In this document: positions 12,676 to 23,900 of the stretch, in pieces
How the letters are laid out: every line of letters begins with the position of its first letter
Position numbering within the stretch: position 1 is the stretch's first letter
DNA from: Punica granatum
Lineage: Eukaryota > Streptophyta > Magnoliopsida > Myrtales > Lythraceae
DNA: 64,000 bases
Direction of reading: 5' to 3'
NCBI RefSeq assembly: GCF_007655135.1
Contig: NC_045127.1
Span: 21,866,199 to 21,930,198, forward strand
Notes under the pieces: model-generated
Databases searched by the model: none
Told to the model about the DNA's origin: nothing
Seen by the model: only the letters and a program-made list of their open reading frames with translations
Made by a program: the position numbers and the translations under genes

Positions 12676-15600
12676 TAGTTTCCATAGGCCAACATATAGT
12701 CCATCACAATGTACTGGAAATGAGAACTAGATTCCTCAGAAACAGCTACGGGTGAATGATACTTTGAGTTTGTTATAACTCTTTGCTTTCAGCATATCGT
12801 TAGGGTTTAGCCGTGTTCTATTCCCTTCTAGTCTAAATTAAGATTTAGACGCGAGAAATCGTGATCCGCGCTGCGTCAATGAGGCGGAGGATTTTCCGCT
12901 CATATCTGTATCAACAAGACCAAGCCCAAAGAAGCATATCTTGGATATAATTAGGAAATTTTCTCTTGATGTGAATTGGGAAGATGAGATGTCTTGAGCC
13001 ATAGATTGAGAAAATTATTATCTTAATTACGTAATATATTTAATTTAGATAGAAATATATTTAGAATTATAATTTACTTGTAATTTTAGTTCGAGTCAAG
13101 AGTCTAAAGTTTCCAATTTTGGAGTAATATCCTGTTTTGTTTTAGAAAGTTACATAATAACGGCCTATATTGTAACTTCCTATTTTAGTTTCTTAGTTTC
13201 CATAGGCCAACATATAGTCCATCACAATGTACTGGAAATGAGAACTAGATTCCTCAGAAACAGCTACTGGTGAATGATACTTTGAGTTTGCTATAACTCT
13301 TTATTTTCAGCATATCGTTAGGGTTTAGCCGTGTTCTCTTCCCTTCCATCTAAATTTTGATTTAGGCGTGAGAAATCGTGAACCGCGCTGTGTCAATGAC
13401 GCGGAGGATTTTCAACCCATATCTGTATCAACAAGCCCAAGCCCAAAGAAACATATCTTGGATATAACTAGGAAATATTCTCTTGATGTGAATGTGGAAG
13501 ATGAGATGTCTTGAGCCATAGATTGAGAATATTATTATCTTAATTATGTAATATATTTAATTTAGATAGAAATATATTGAGAATTACAATTTACTTGTAA
13601 TTTTAGTTCGAGTCAAGAGTCTAAAGTTTCCAATTTTTGAGTAATATCCTGTTTTGCTTTAGAAAGTTACATTGTAACGGCCTATATTCTAACTTCCTAT
13701 TTTAGTTTCTTAGTTTTCATAGGCCAACATATAGTCCATCACAATGTACTGGAAATGAGAACTAGATTCCTCAAAAACAGCTACTGGTGAATGATACTTT
13801 GAGTTTGCTATAACTCTTTATTTTCAGCATATCGTTAGGGTTTTGCCGTGTTCTCTTCCCTTCCATCTAAATTTAGATTTAGGCGCGAGAAATCGTGATC
13901 CGCGCTGTGTCAATGACGCGGAGGATTTTCAAACCATATCCGTATCAACTAGCCCAAGCCCAAAGAAACATATCTTGGATATATTAAGGAATTATTCTCG
14001 TGATGTGGATGGGGAAGATGAGATGTCTTTGTCCGTAGACTGAGAATATTATTATCTTAATTTGATAATATATTTGATTGAGACAGAAATATTTTTAGAA
14101 TTATATATGACTAGGAATTTTAGTTCGAGTGAAGGGTCTAAAGTTTCTAATTTTTGTATAATTACTTGTTTTGTTTCAGGAAGTTACATAGTAACGGCCT
14201 ATATTCTAACTTCCTATTTTAGTTTTTTAGTTTTCATAGTACAACATATAGTGCATCACAATGTACTGGAAATGAGAACTAAATTCCTTAGAAACAGCTA
14301 CTGGTGAATGATACTTTGAGTTTGCTTTAACTCTTTGTTTTTAGTATATCGTTAGGGTTTAGCCGTGTCCTATTTCCTTCTATTCTAAATTAAGATTAAG
14401 ACGAGAGAAATCTTGATCCACGCTGCGTCAATGAGGCGGAGGATTTTCCGCTCATATCTGTATCAACAAGACCAAGCCCAAAGAAGCATCTCTTGGATAT
14501 AATTAGAAAATATTCTCTTGATGTGAATGGGGAAGATGAGATGTATTGAGCGATAGTTTGAGAATATTATTATCTTAATTACGTAATATATTTAATTTAG
14601 ATAGAAATATATTTAGAATTATAATTTACTTGTAATTTTAGTTAGAGTCAAGAGTCTAAAGTTTCCAATTTTGGAGTAATATCCTGTTTTGTTTTAGAAA
14701 GTTACATAGTAACGGCCTATGTTCTAACTTCCTATTTTAGTTTCTTAGCTTTCATAGGCCAACATATAGTCCATCACAATGTACTGGAAATGAGAACTAG
14801 ATTCCTCAGAAACAGCTACTGGTGAATGATACTTTGAGTTTGTTATAACTCTTTATTTTCAGCATATCGTTAGGGTTTAGCCGTGTTCTCTTCCCTTCCA
14901 TCTAAATTAAGATTTAGACGCGAGAAATCGTGATCCGTGCTGCGTCAATGAGGCGGAGGATTTTCCGCTCATATCTGTATCAACAAGACCAAGCCCAAAG
15001 AAGCATCTCTTGGATATAATTAGAAAATATTCTCTTGATGTGAATGGGGAAGATGAGATGTATTGAGCGATAGTTTGAGAATATTATTATCTTAATTACG
15101 TAATATATTTAATTTAGATAGAAATATATTTAGAATTATAATTTACTTGTAATTTTAGTTATAGTCAAGAGTCTAAAGTTTCCAATTTTGGAGTAATATC
15201 CTGTTTTGTTTTAGAAAGTTACATAGTAACGGCCTATATTCTAGCTTCCTATTTTAGTTTCTTAGTTTTCATAGGCCAACATATAGTCCATCATGATGTA
15301 CTGGAAATGAGAACTAGATTCCTAAGGAACAGCTACTGGTGAATGATACTTTGAGTTTGTTATAACTCTTTGCTTTCAGCATATCGTTAGGGTTTAGCCG
15401 TGTTCTACTCCCTTCTAGTCTAAATTAAGATTTAGACGCGAGAAATCGTGATCCGCGCTGCGTCAATGAGGCGGAGGATTTTCCGCTCATATCTGTATCA
15501 ACAAGACCAAGCCTAAAGAAGCATATCTTGGATATAATTAGTAAAGTTTCTCTTGATGTGAATGGGGAAGATGAGATGTCTTGATCCATTGACTGAGAAT

Positions 15601-16011
15601 ATTATTAACTTAATTAGGTAATATATTTAATTTAGATAGAAATATTTTTAGAATTATATATGTCTAGCAATTTTAGTTCGAGTCAAGAGTTTAAAGTTTT
15701 CAATTTTGGAATAATTACTTATTTTGTTTTAGGAAGTAACATAGTAACGGCCAAGATTCTAATTTCCTATTTTAGTTTCTTAGCATTCTTAGGCCTATAT
15801 ATAGTCTATCTTAATGTACGAGAAGAGAGTACTAGATACATCAGAAACAACTACTGATGAATGACACTTTGAGTTTGCTAGAACTCTTTGTTTTCAGCAT
15901 ATCGTTTGGGTTTAGCCGTGTTCTATTCCCTTCGAGTCTAAATTAAGATTTAGACGCGAAAAATCGTGATCCGCGCTGTGTCAATGAGGCGGAGGATTTT
16001 CCGCTCATATC
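12676..16011 (+). repeat. Diverged satellite monomers left of the CRM-like insertion
   Basis: About 6.5 monomers (anchors 12803, 13321, 13838, 14355, 14873, 15390, 15908; spacing 517-518) that differ from the homogenised block and from each other by many substitutions. The changeover starts near 12676 (TTTCCATAGG replaces TTTTCATAGG; GCTACGGG; CTTTGCTTTC). The units at about 14.4-15.1 kb share the otherwise private GTATTGAGCGATAG with the homogenised block, which makes them its closest relatives here. The units at 14.06-14.3 and 15.65-15.86 kb are of the second monomer type (ATATATGACTAG or ATATATGTCTAG in place of ATAATTTACTTG). The last unit is interrupted by the retrotransposon at 16012. 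No gene seen. Confidence 0.93.
16007..16011. repeat. Target-site duplication ATATC, left copy
   Basis: ATATC immediately before the TG of the 5' LTR matches ATATC at 20901-20905 immediately after the CA of the 3' LTR. A 5-bp duplication is the usual length for Ty3/gypsy integration. Removing the element and one copy restores the satellite phase (anchor spacing 518 bp across the site). Confidence 0.93.
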
Positions 16012-16439
16012 TGATGCAAATCGTAGCACGACTTCAAGGGATCTAGTTCAAGTTCCAATTGGACCGATTACCCGAGCACGAGCAAAGAAGTTATAAGATG
16101 AACTCAACGGCCTAATTCAAGTGGTTCGGGCTCAAGCAAATTCGTGGAGGCCCATTGGACATGAATCACGTGATCAACAAAAATCCATCAATTTGATTCA
16201 AGTTATAGAAGATTCCGGACAAGGCTAAATTCAGCAAGTGTTTGAGGAAGTTTCTAGAATAGTTGATGATCAACAGAAGATATCATCAGATTTGTTTAAA
16301 GTTTAAATCTCATAGAGATATTCTAGGGGTATTTAGATTTCATATCTTTATAGATTATGTCATATCTCTATCGATATTCTAGGTTTTAATTTCCTTATCT
16401 ATAGGAAGAGATATGGCCAGATTAGGATTACTTTATGTC

Positions 16440-16472
16440 TATATATATTCGTCTTAGTCAATTTTTAATAAA
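16440..16472 (+). promoter_or_regulatory. LTR TATA box and polyadenylation signal
   Basis: TATATATAT at 16440-16448 is followed by AATAAA at 16467-16472. A TATA box shortly upstream of a polyadenylation hexamer is the usual U3/R arrangement of an LTR, so R probably starts just downstream of the TATA. The same pair is at 20499-20507 and 20526-20531 in the 3' LTR. Transcription start and cleavage sites are inferred, not seen. Confidence 0.6.
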
Positions 16473-16556
16473 GGAACATTCAGAAAATTGTGAGAGTATT
16501 CTCTTTGGTTCTTGAAGAACTAATCGAACTTATCGGAAATTTCCGTGGCGTTCATC

Positions 16557-16644
16557 ATCGACTTATCAAACGGCTTTCCACCACCGTTTGTGGCGTCTTC
16601 ATCGACTTATCAAGCGGCTTTCCATCACCGTTTGTGGCGTCTTC
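16557..16644 (+). repeat. 44-bp tandem duplication within the 5' LTR
   Basis: Two copies of a 44-bp unit starting ATCGACTTATCAA (16557-16600 and 16601-16644) differ at a couple of positions. The same pair is present in the 3' LTR at 20615-20702, so it predates this insertion. Confidence 0.85.
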
Positions 16645-16820
16645 CTATATACCGAGGTTCTTGTTTCGCATTAAACAACGGGTTGAGGTCAGTTATACCA
16701 AGGTTCTTGTTTTTGTCGTAAACAACGGGTCGAGGGTTCGTCAATCAAATCTGATCGTGGAACGATCTTGGGTTCCTTTAGTTGTCGGGTCTCGTCATTC
16801 TTGGCGGGAATCGCATCATT

Positions 16821-16832
16821 TGGTATCAGAGC
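16821..16832 (+). other. Primer-binding site, initiator tRNA-Met type
   Basis: TGGTATCAGAGC lies 2 nt after the 5' LTR. It is complementary to the 3' end of plant initiator tRNA-Met, the usual minus-strand primer of plant Ty3/gypsy elements. It fixes the element's orientation as plus. Confidence 0.92.
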
Positions 16833-17150
16833 ATCAGGCTTCAAATCGGGTTTATCCTATCCTTTTTTTGTTTCAATTTGCTGAGTTTCGCTTCATCGAA
16901 ATTGTTCTTTGTGGATTATTAGTAGAAAAAAAAAGGGTTGAAAAAAAAAAATTTTGGAGAATTGTTTGTTTAGTTCCAAAAGATCTTAAAGAGAATTATT
17001 GAGTGGAAAAAAAGGCAGGAGTGGTAAGAACATTAGAGGGTTAAAAGCCACGTTTGTTTGAGTGAAAACACGAGTGTAGAGTGATTCACATTCTTGAGTG
17101 TAAACACGTAAGTGAGAGAATTGTGAGGTCCTTTTTTTTTTGCAGCAATC
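16833..17150 (+). other. Retrotransposon leader between PBS and gag start
   Basis: About 320 bp of untranslated leader with two A-runs near 16926 and 16943 and a T-run at 17133-17142 just before the ATG at 17151. A 170-codon open frame covering the LTR and leader (16490-17002) has no recognisable domain and I treat it as chance. No other feature seen. Confidence 0.7.
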
Positions 17151-19664
17151 ATGTCTCACAACAGTGCTAAGAGTATTCCCGAAGGTGCTACGGAATTGGC
17201 TGATTCGAAAATACTTATAGAGGCCATGATGAGTGAGATGAGGTGTGTGATGAGGTTGGAGTTTGAGCAGTTTCATGAACGGATAGATCTGATGGAGAAT
17301 AAACGTGTGGAGCAGCCACAAAACTCTCTTAATGCATGTAGGAAGGAAATAGTTCAACCGAGGGAAGTGAGGGTTGAAGATGAAGAGAATTATGGGGCTA
17401 GTTTTGATGAAGATGATCGAGATTCAGTTGTTAGTAATAGGAAACATGGAGGGCGGTTTAGAGAAGATAGGAATCGGGAAGACAATAACTTGGGTAGTAT
17501 TAAGATGAAATTCCCATCGTTCCAAAGAAAGAGTGATCCCGATGACATGCCCCCATTGGAGGACGTTCCCGAGGAGAAATATTTAGCTCCAGATGCATTA
17601 ACATTGGTGGCAAGGAGAGCATTGAGCTTGCAAATAAAAGGAGTTGAAGAAATACAGCGGGAGAACATCTTTCACACTAGGTGCTACATCAAAGACAAGG
17701 TATGTAGTGTGATTATAGATGATGGTAGTTGTACTAATGTCGCAAGCATAACAATGGTGGAAAAATTGGGACTACCCATGCTGAAGTACCCCAAGCCATA
17801 CAAATTGCAATGGTTAAATGATAGTGGTGAAATAAGGGTGGACAAGCAGGTGTTAGTTGCATTTCGAATCGGTAAATACGAAGATGAAGTGTTGTGTGAT
17901 GTAATACCGATGCAAGCGGGACATTTGTTGCTTGGACGTCCATGGCAATTTGATAGGCGTGTGAAGCATGATGGCTTTACGAACAAATACTCCTTTGTAC
18001 TTAATCAACGATCAATCACTCTTGTACCATTGACTCCGCAGCAAGTACATGAGGATCAAGTGAGATTGCAAAAAGAGAGTGATCAAAAGAAAGAGAGTGA
18101 ACAGAAGAAAACGAGTGAAAATCAGAGAGAGGCCGAGAAAAATGAGAGAGAAAAAGAAAATCAAAATTCGGCCATTGAGAGAAAATCAGAGAGAAAACAA
18201 AAGAATTTTTATGCAAACATGGGAGAAATTAGGCAAGCAATGTTTTTAAATCAGCCGATGATTGTACTTTTGTACAAAGAGGCATTTTTCAATACTAACG
18301 AACTTGATATCTCTCTTCCTAGTTCTGTTGTTTCTCTTTTGCAGGAGTATGAGGATGTCTTTCCCGAGGAAACACCACATGGCTTACCTCCAATCCGAGG
18401 GATTGAACATCAAATTGATTTTGTTCCCGGTGCGACAATTCCAAACCGACCAGCTTATAGGAGCAATCCTGAGGAGACAAAGGAGCTTCAACGGCAGGTA
18501 AGTGAGTTGTTGGAGAAAGGGTACGTGAGGGAAGGCATGAGTCCATGCGCCGTTCCGGTTAAACTTGTACCTAAGAAGGATGGGACGTGGAGAATGTGCG
18601 TTGATTGCCGAGTAATCAACAACGTAACGGTAAAGTATCGTCATCCTATTCCTCGCTTAGATGATATGTTAGATGAGCTACATGGTTTTTGTGTATTTTC
18701 TAAAATTGATTTAAAGAGTGGTTATCATCAGATTAGAATGAAAGAAGGAGATGAATGGAAAACTGCCTTTAAAAACAAATACGGTTTGTATGAATGGTTA
18801 GTTATGCCTTTTGGTTTGACTAATGCTCCAAGCACCTTTACGAGACTTATGAATCGTGTTTTGCGTGCATTTATAGGTAGATTTGTGGTTGTCAACTTTG
18901 ATGATATACTCGTTTACAGCAAAAACTTAGATGATCATAAGGTACATTTGAAATCTGTTTTAGATGTGTTTAGGAAGGAAAAGTTATTGGTGCATGAATC
19001 TCTTGGTGGAGGACTAATGGGACATTTTGGAATTGCAAAGACTTTAGCTACTTTGCAAGAACACTTCTATTGGCCACATATGAAAAGAGATGTTGAGAGA
19101 ATTTGTGGTAGATGCATTACGTGTAGGCAAGCTAAATCCAGAGTGCAGCCTAACGGTTTGTATACTCCTTTACCAATTCCTAGTGAGTCTTGGAATGATA
19201 TTTCAATGGATTTTGTGTTAGGATTACCTAGGACTAAACGTGGGAGAGATTCAATTTTTGTGGTTGTGGATAGATTTTCTAAGATGGCACACTTTATTCC
19301 ATGTCACAAAATGAATGATGCCTCGCATGTTGCTGATTTGTTCTTTAGGGAGATTGTGAGGTTACATGGCATGCCTAGAACAATTGTTTCGGATAGAGAT
19401 GCTAAGTTCTTGAGCTATTTTTGGAAGACTTTGTGGTGTAAGTTAGGTACTAAGCTGTTATTTTCTACTACTTGTCACCCACAAACTGATGGTCAAACGG
19501 AAGTAGTAAATAGAACTTTGTCTACTTTGTTGAGGGCAATCACAAAAAGAACATTAAAACATGGGAAGAGTGTTTACCACATGTTGAGTTTGCTTACAAC
19601 AGATCTGTTCATTCCGCTACTAAATTTTCACCATTTGAAGTTGTTTATGGATTTAATCCTTTAA
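17151..19664 (+). CDS. Fused gag-protease-RT-integrase polyprotein with two in-frame internal deletions
   Basis: 837 codons. Residues 1-130 are the gag N-terminus, with an acidic segment. At about residue 130 the frame jumps straight to sequence normally just before protease, so capsid and the CCHC knuckle are gone. The protease core is at about 184-199 with DDGS (family usually DGGS). A Lys/Glu-rich linker follows (about 300-350). RT runs from about 450 to 611 with [11 protein letters not shown], and its catalytic box reads NFDD (582-585) where family members have YxDD. At about residue 612 the frame jumps again, from the RT palm to the integrase zinc domain, removing the thumb, connection and RNase H. 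The integrase keeps CxxC and D687, D748, E784 (D-35-E), but the first zinc His appears replaced (ESLGGG). The frame is lost near 19550-19560, ending in about 35 unrelated residues. Both deletions kept the frame open. RNase H is missing and the RT box altered, so it should not act alone. Confidence 0.85.
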   Translation: MSHNSAKSIPEGATELADSKILIEAMMSEMRCVMRLEFEQFHERIDLMENKRVEQPQNSLNACRKEIVQPREVRVEDEENYGASFDEDDRDSVVSNRKHGGRFREDRNREDNNLGSIKMKFPSFQRKSDPDDMPPLEDVPEEKYLAPDALTLVARRALSLQIKGVEEIQRENIFHTRCYIKDKVCSVIIDDGSCTNVASITMVEKLGLPMLKYPKPYKLQWLNDSGEIRVDKQVLVAFRIGKYEDEVLCDVIPMQAGHLLLGRPWQFDRRVKHDGFTNKYSFVLNQRSITLVPLTPQQVHEDQVRLQKESDQKKESEQKKTSENQREAEKNEREKENQNSAIERKSERKQKNFYANMGEIRQAMFLNQPMIVLLYKEAFFNTNELDISLPSSVVSLLQEYEDVFPEETPHGLPPIRGIEHQIDFVPGATIPNRPAYRSNPEETKELQRQVSELLEKGYVREGMSPCAVPVKLVPKKDGTWRMCVDCRVINNVTVKYRHPIPRLDDMLDELHGFCVFSKIDLKSGYHQIRMKEGDEWKTAFKNKYGLYEWLVMPFGLTNAPSTFTRLMNRVLRAFIGRFVVVNFDDILVYSKNLDDHKVHLKSVLDVFRKEKLLVHESLGGGLMGHFGIAKTLATLQEHFYWPHMKRDVERICGRCITCRQAKSRVQPNGLYTPLPIPSESWNDISMDFVLGLPRTKRGRDSIFVVVDRFSKMAHFIPCHKMNDASHVADLFFREIVRLHGMPRTIVSDRDAKFLSYFWKTLWCKLGTKLLFSTTCHPQTDGQTEVVNRTLSTLLRAITKRTLKHGKSVYHMLSLLTTDLFIPLLNFHHLKLFMDLIL

Positions 19665-19669
19665 CTCCA

Positions 19670-20287
19670 TTGGATTTATCTCCTTTACCTTTGACTGAGC
19701 ATGTTAATTTAAATGGCAAAAAGAAAGCTGAATTTATCAAGCAAATTCATGAGAAAACAAGACTCAACATTGAGCGAAAAACGGAGCAGTATACAAAACA
19801 CGCCAACAAGGGCCGTCATAAGCTGATTTTTGAACCCGGAGATTGGGTTTGGTTGCATATGAGGAAAGAGAGATTTCCGGCGCAAAGACATTCCAAACTG
19901 CTTCCAAGAGGAGATGGACCTTTTCAAGTCCTGGAGCGCATCAATGACAATGCTTATAAACTAGACTTACCGGGTGAGTACAATGTAAGTGTTACTTTTA
20001 ATGTTTCTGATTTGCTTCCTTTTGATGTAGGTGATGATTTGAGGACAAACCCTTTTCAAGAGGAGGGGAATGATGCACATCGTAGCACGACTTCAAGGGA
20101 TCTAGTTCAAGTTCCAATTGGACCGATTACGCGAGCACGAACAAAGAAGTTTAAAGATGAACTCAACGGCCTAATTCAAGAGGTTCGGGCTCAAGCAAAT
20201 TCGTGGAGGCCCATTGGACATGAATCACGTGATCAACAAAAATCCATCAATTTGATTCAAGTTATAGAAGATTCCGGACAAGGCTAA
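19670..20287 (+). pseudogene. Frameshifted integrase C-terminal part, extending into the 3' LTR
   Basis: This is the continuation of the integrase in another frame. Homologous sequence actually resumes near 19560, upstream of this ATG, so the ATG is not a real start. The change equals one lost base, most simply in the A-rich stretch around 19545-19560. It contains the basic/aromatic integrase C-terminal domain, with a GPF motif ([19 protein letters not shown]) around 19917-19970, then an acidic tail. It crosses the PPT and ends at TAA 20285-20287, about 215 bp inside the 3' LTR. A pol end inside the LTR is a hallmark of CRM elements. I see no classical chromodomain. Confidence 0.82.
20058..20070 (+). 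other. Polypurine tract
   Basis: AAGAGGAGGGGAA lies directly against the TG of the 3' LTR and would prime plus-strand DNA synthesis. It lies inside the coding frame of the integrase C-terminus (reads EEGN). Confidence 0.9.
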
Positions 20288-20900
20288 ATTCAGCAAGTGT
20301 TTGAGGAAGCTTCTAGAATAGTTGATGATCAACAGAAGATATCATCAGATTTGTTTAAAGTTTAAATCTCATAGAGATATTATAGGGGTATTTAGATTTC
20401 ATATCTTTATAGATTATGTCATATCTCTATCGATATTCTAGGTTTTAATTTCCTTATCTATAGGAAGAGATATGGCCAGATTAGGATTACTTTATGTCTA
20501 TATATATTCATCTTAGTCAATTTTTAATAAAGAACATTCAGAAAATTGTGAGAGTATTCTCTTTGGTTATTGAAGAACTAATCGAACTTATCGGAAGTTT
20601 CCGTGGCGTTCATCATCGACTTATCAAACGGCTTTCCACCACCGTTTGTGGCGTCTTCATCGACTTATCAAGCGGCTTTCCATCACCGTTTGTGGCGTCT
20701 TCCTATATACCGAGGTTCTTGTTTCGCATTAAACAACGGGTTTGTTTCGCATTAAACAACGGGTTGAGGTCAGTTATACCAAGGTTCTTGTTTTTTGTCG
20801 TAAACAACGGGTCGAGGGTTCGTCAATCAAATCTGATCGTGGAACGATCTTGGGTTCCTTTAGTTGTCGGGTCTCGTCATTCTTGGCGGGAATCGCATCA
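20071..20900 (+). repeat. 3' LTR of the CRM-like element
   Basis: 830 bp, TGATGC...GCATCA, a direct repeat of 16012-16818. By eye: about 11 substitutions, two 1-bp indels and one 23-bp tandem duplication (about 20718-20763). Contains a TATA box at 20499-20507 and AATAAA at 20526-20531, and the end of the pol frame up to 20287. Confidence 0.95.
20718..20763 (+). repeat. 23-bp tandem duplication private to the 3' LTR
   Basis: The unit TTTCGCATTAAACAACGGG with flanking bases occurs twice in a row here and once in the 5' LTR. It accounts for the length difference of the two LTRs (830 versus 807 bp). As new insertions have identical LTRs, it arose after insertion, or by sequence exchange with another copy. 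Confidence 0.85.
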
Positions 20901-20905
20901 ATATC
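20901..20905. repeat. Target-site duplication ATATC, right copy
   Basis: Matches 16007-16011. The satellite monomer resumes here in the phase in which it was interrupted. Confidence 0.93.
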
Positions 20906-23900
20906 TGTATGGACAAGACCAAGCCCAAAGAAGCATATCTTGGAAATAATTAGGAAATATTCTCTTGATGTGAATGGGGAAGATGAGATGTCTTGAGCCA
21001 TAGATTGAGAATATTATTATCTTAATTACGTAATATATTTAATTTAGATAGAAATATATTTAGAATTATAATTTACTTGTAATTTTAGTTCGAGTCATGA
21101 GTCTAAAGTTTCCAATTTTGGAGTAATATCCTGTTTTGTTTTAGAAAGTTACATAGTAACGGCCTATGTTCTAACTTCCTATTTTAGTTTCTTAGCTTTC
21201 ATAGGCCAACATATAGTCCATCACAACGTACTGGAAATGAGAACTAGATTCCTCAGAAACAGCTACTGGTGAATGATACTTTGAGTTTGTTATATCTCTT
21301 TATTTTCAGCATATCGTTAGGGTTTAGCCGTGTTCTCTTCCCTTCCATCTAAATTTAGATTTAGGCACGAGAAATCGTGATCCGCGCTGTGTCAATGACG
21401 CGGAGGATTTTCAACCCATATCTGTATAAACAAGCCCAAGCCCAAAGAAACATATCTTGGATATATTAAGGACTTATTCTCGTGATGTGGATGGGGAATA
21501 TGAGATGTCTGGATCCATATATTGAGAATATTATTATCTTAATTACGTAATATATTTAATTTAGATAGAAATATATTTAGAATTATAATTTACTTGTAAT
21601 TTTAGTTCGAGTCTAGTGTCTAAAGTTTCCAATTTTGGAGTAATATCTTGTTTTGTTTTAGAAAGTTACATAGTAACGGCCTATATTCTAGCTTCCTATT
21701 TTAGTTTCTTAGTTTTCATAGGCCAACATATAGTCCATCACAATGTACTGGAAATGAGAACTAGATTCCTCAGAAATAGCTACTGGTGAATGATACTTTG
21801 AGTTTGTTATAACTCTTTGCTTTCAGCATATCGTTAGGGTTTAGCCGTGTTCTATTCCCTTCTAGTCTAAATTAAGATTTAGACGCGAGAAATCGTGATC
21901 CGCGCTGCGTCAATGAGGCAGAGGATTTTCCACTCATATCTGTATCAACAAGACCAAGCCCAAAGAAGTATATCTTGGATATAATTAGTAAATTTTCTCT
22001 TGATGTGAATGGGGAAGATGAGATGTCTTGATCCATAGACTGAGAATATTATTATCTTAATTAGGTAATATATTTAATTTAGATAGAAATATTTTTAGAA
22101 TTATATATGACTAGCAATTTTAGTTCGAGTCAAGAGTTTAAAGTTTCCAATTTTGGAATAATTACTTATTTTGTTTTAGGAAGTAACATAGTAACGGCCA
22201 AGATTCTAATTTTCTATTTTAGTTTCTTAGCATTCTTAGGCCGATATATAGTCTATCTTAATGTACTAGAAGAGAGTACTAGATACATCAGAAACAACTA
22301 CTGATGAATGACACTTTGAGTTTGCTAGAACTCTTTGTTTTAAGCATATCGTTAGGGTTTAGCCGTGTTCTATTCCCTTCGAGTCTAAATTAAGATTTAG
22401 ACGCGAAAAATCGTGATCCACGCTGTGTCAATGAGGCGGAGGATTTTCAACCCATATCTGTATGGACAAGACCTAGCCCAAAGAAGCATATCTTGGAAAT
22501 AATTAGGAAATATTCTCTTGATGTGAATGGGGAAGATGAGATGTCTTGAGCCATAGATTGAGAATATTATTATCTAAATTACGTAATATATTTAATTTAG
22601 ATAGAAATATATTTAGAATTATAATTTACTTGTAATTTTAGTTCGAGTCAAGAGTCTAAAGTTTCCAATTTTGGAGTAATATCCTGTTTTGTTTTAGAAA
22701 GTTACATAGTAACGGCCTATGTTCTAACTTCCTATTTTAGTTTCTTAGCTTTCATAGGCCAACATATAGTCCATCACAAGGTACTAGAAATGAGAACTAG
22801 ATTCCTCAAAAACAGCTACTGGTGAATGATACTTTGAGTTTGCTATGTAACTCTTTATTTTCAGCATATCGTTAGGGTTTAGCCGTGTTCTATTCCCTTC
22901 CATCTAAATTTACATTTAGGCGCGAGAAATCGTGAACCGCGCTGTGTCAATGACGCGGAGGATTTTCAACCCATATCTGTATCAACAAGCCCAAGCCCAA
23001 AGAAACATATCCTGGATATAATTAGGAAATATTCTCTTGATGTGAATGGGGAAGATGAGATGTCTTGAGCCATAGATTGAGAATATTATTATCTAAATTA
23101 CGTAATATATTTAATTTAGATAGAAATATATTTAGAATTATAATTTACTTGTAATTTTAGTTCGAGTCAAGAGTCTAAAGTTTCCAAATTTGGAGTAATA
23201 TCCTGTTTTGTTTTAGAAAGTTACATAGTAACGGCCTATGTTCTAACTTCCTATTTTAGTTTCTTAGCTTTCATAGGCCAACATATAGTCCATCACAACG
23301 TACTGGAAATGAGAACTAGATTCCTCAGAAACAGCTACTGGTGAATGATACTTTGAGTTTGTTATATCTCTTTATTTTCAGTATATCGTTAGGGTTTAGC
23401 CGTGTTCTCTTCCCTTCCATCTAAATTTAGATTTAGGCGCGAGAAATCGTGATCCGCGCTGTGTCAATGACGCGGAGGATTTTCAACCCATATCTGTATA
23501 AACAAGCCCAAGCCCAAAGAAACATATCTTGGATATATTAAGGAGTTATTCTCGTGATGTGGATGGGGAATATGAGATGTCTGGATCCATATATTGAGAA
23601 TATTATTATCTTAATTACGTAATATATTTAATTTAGATAGAAATATATTTAGAATTATAATTTACTTGTAATTTTAGTTCGAGTCTAGTGTCTAAAGTTT
23701 CCAATTTTGGAGTAATATCTTGTTTTGTTTTAGAAAGTTACATAGTAACGGCCTATATTCTAGCTTCCTATTTTAGTTTCTTAGTTTTCAAAGGCCAACA
23801 TATAGTCCATCACAATGTACTGGAAATGAGAACTAGATTCCTCAGAAATAGCTACTAGTGAATGATACTTTGAGTTTGTTATAACTCTTTGCTTTCAGCA

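Larger units (their letters stand above)
16012..16818 (+). repeat. 5' LTR of the CRM-like element
   Basis: An 807-bp direct repeat of 20071-20900, starting TGATGC and ending GCATCA (perfect 6-bp terminal inverted repeat). Its first ~215 bp are a non-coding copy of the pol 3' end, because the coding frame runs into the LTR in this family. A TATA box lies at 16440-16448 and AATAAA at 16467-16472. It lacks the 23-bp duplication found in the 3' LTR. Confidence 0.95.
16012..20900 (+). mobile_element. CRM-like Ty3/gypsy LTR retrotransposon, internally deleted
   Basis: A 4889-bp element inside a satellite monomer, bounded by ATATC duplications. Order: 5' LTR (807 bp), PBS, leader, fused gag-pro-pol frame, frameshifted integrase C-terminus running into the 3' LTR, PPT, 3' LTR (830 bp). 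The LTRs begin TGATGC and end GCATCA. TGATG...CATCA ends and a pol frame overlapping the 3' LTR are, from memory of the family, traits of the plant CRM (centromeric chromovirus) clade, and the protein also reads as CRM-like. Autonomous CRM elements are roughly 7 kb, so several kb are missing: capsid/zinc-knuckle gag and RT thumb plus RNase H are absent. It is therefore non-autonomous or dead. By eye the LTRs differ at about 11 positions plus small indels (about 1.4%), which suggests a fairly recent insertion. Confidence 0.88.

Noticed and set aside
13310..13330. Telomere-like box as a true interstitial telomere array
   Set aside because: Only about 1.5 telomere units per monomer are present, with no tandem TTTAGGG run anywhere in the window.
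1..16011. Regular repeats as a CRISPR array
   Set aside because: The units are ~517 bp and directly contiguous, with no unique spacers between short repeats, and the window is plant-like.
16490..17002. 170-codon open frame across the 5' LTR and leader
   Set aside because: It has no recognisable domain, overlaps LTR signals and PBS, and its 3' LTR counterpart is disrupted by the 23-bp duplication.
22120..22390. Half-monomer internal repeat (TTCGAGTC appears twice, ~255 bp apart, in some units)
   Set aside because: The similarity stops after about 8 bases, and the flanks do not align, so an ancestral half-unit is not supported.
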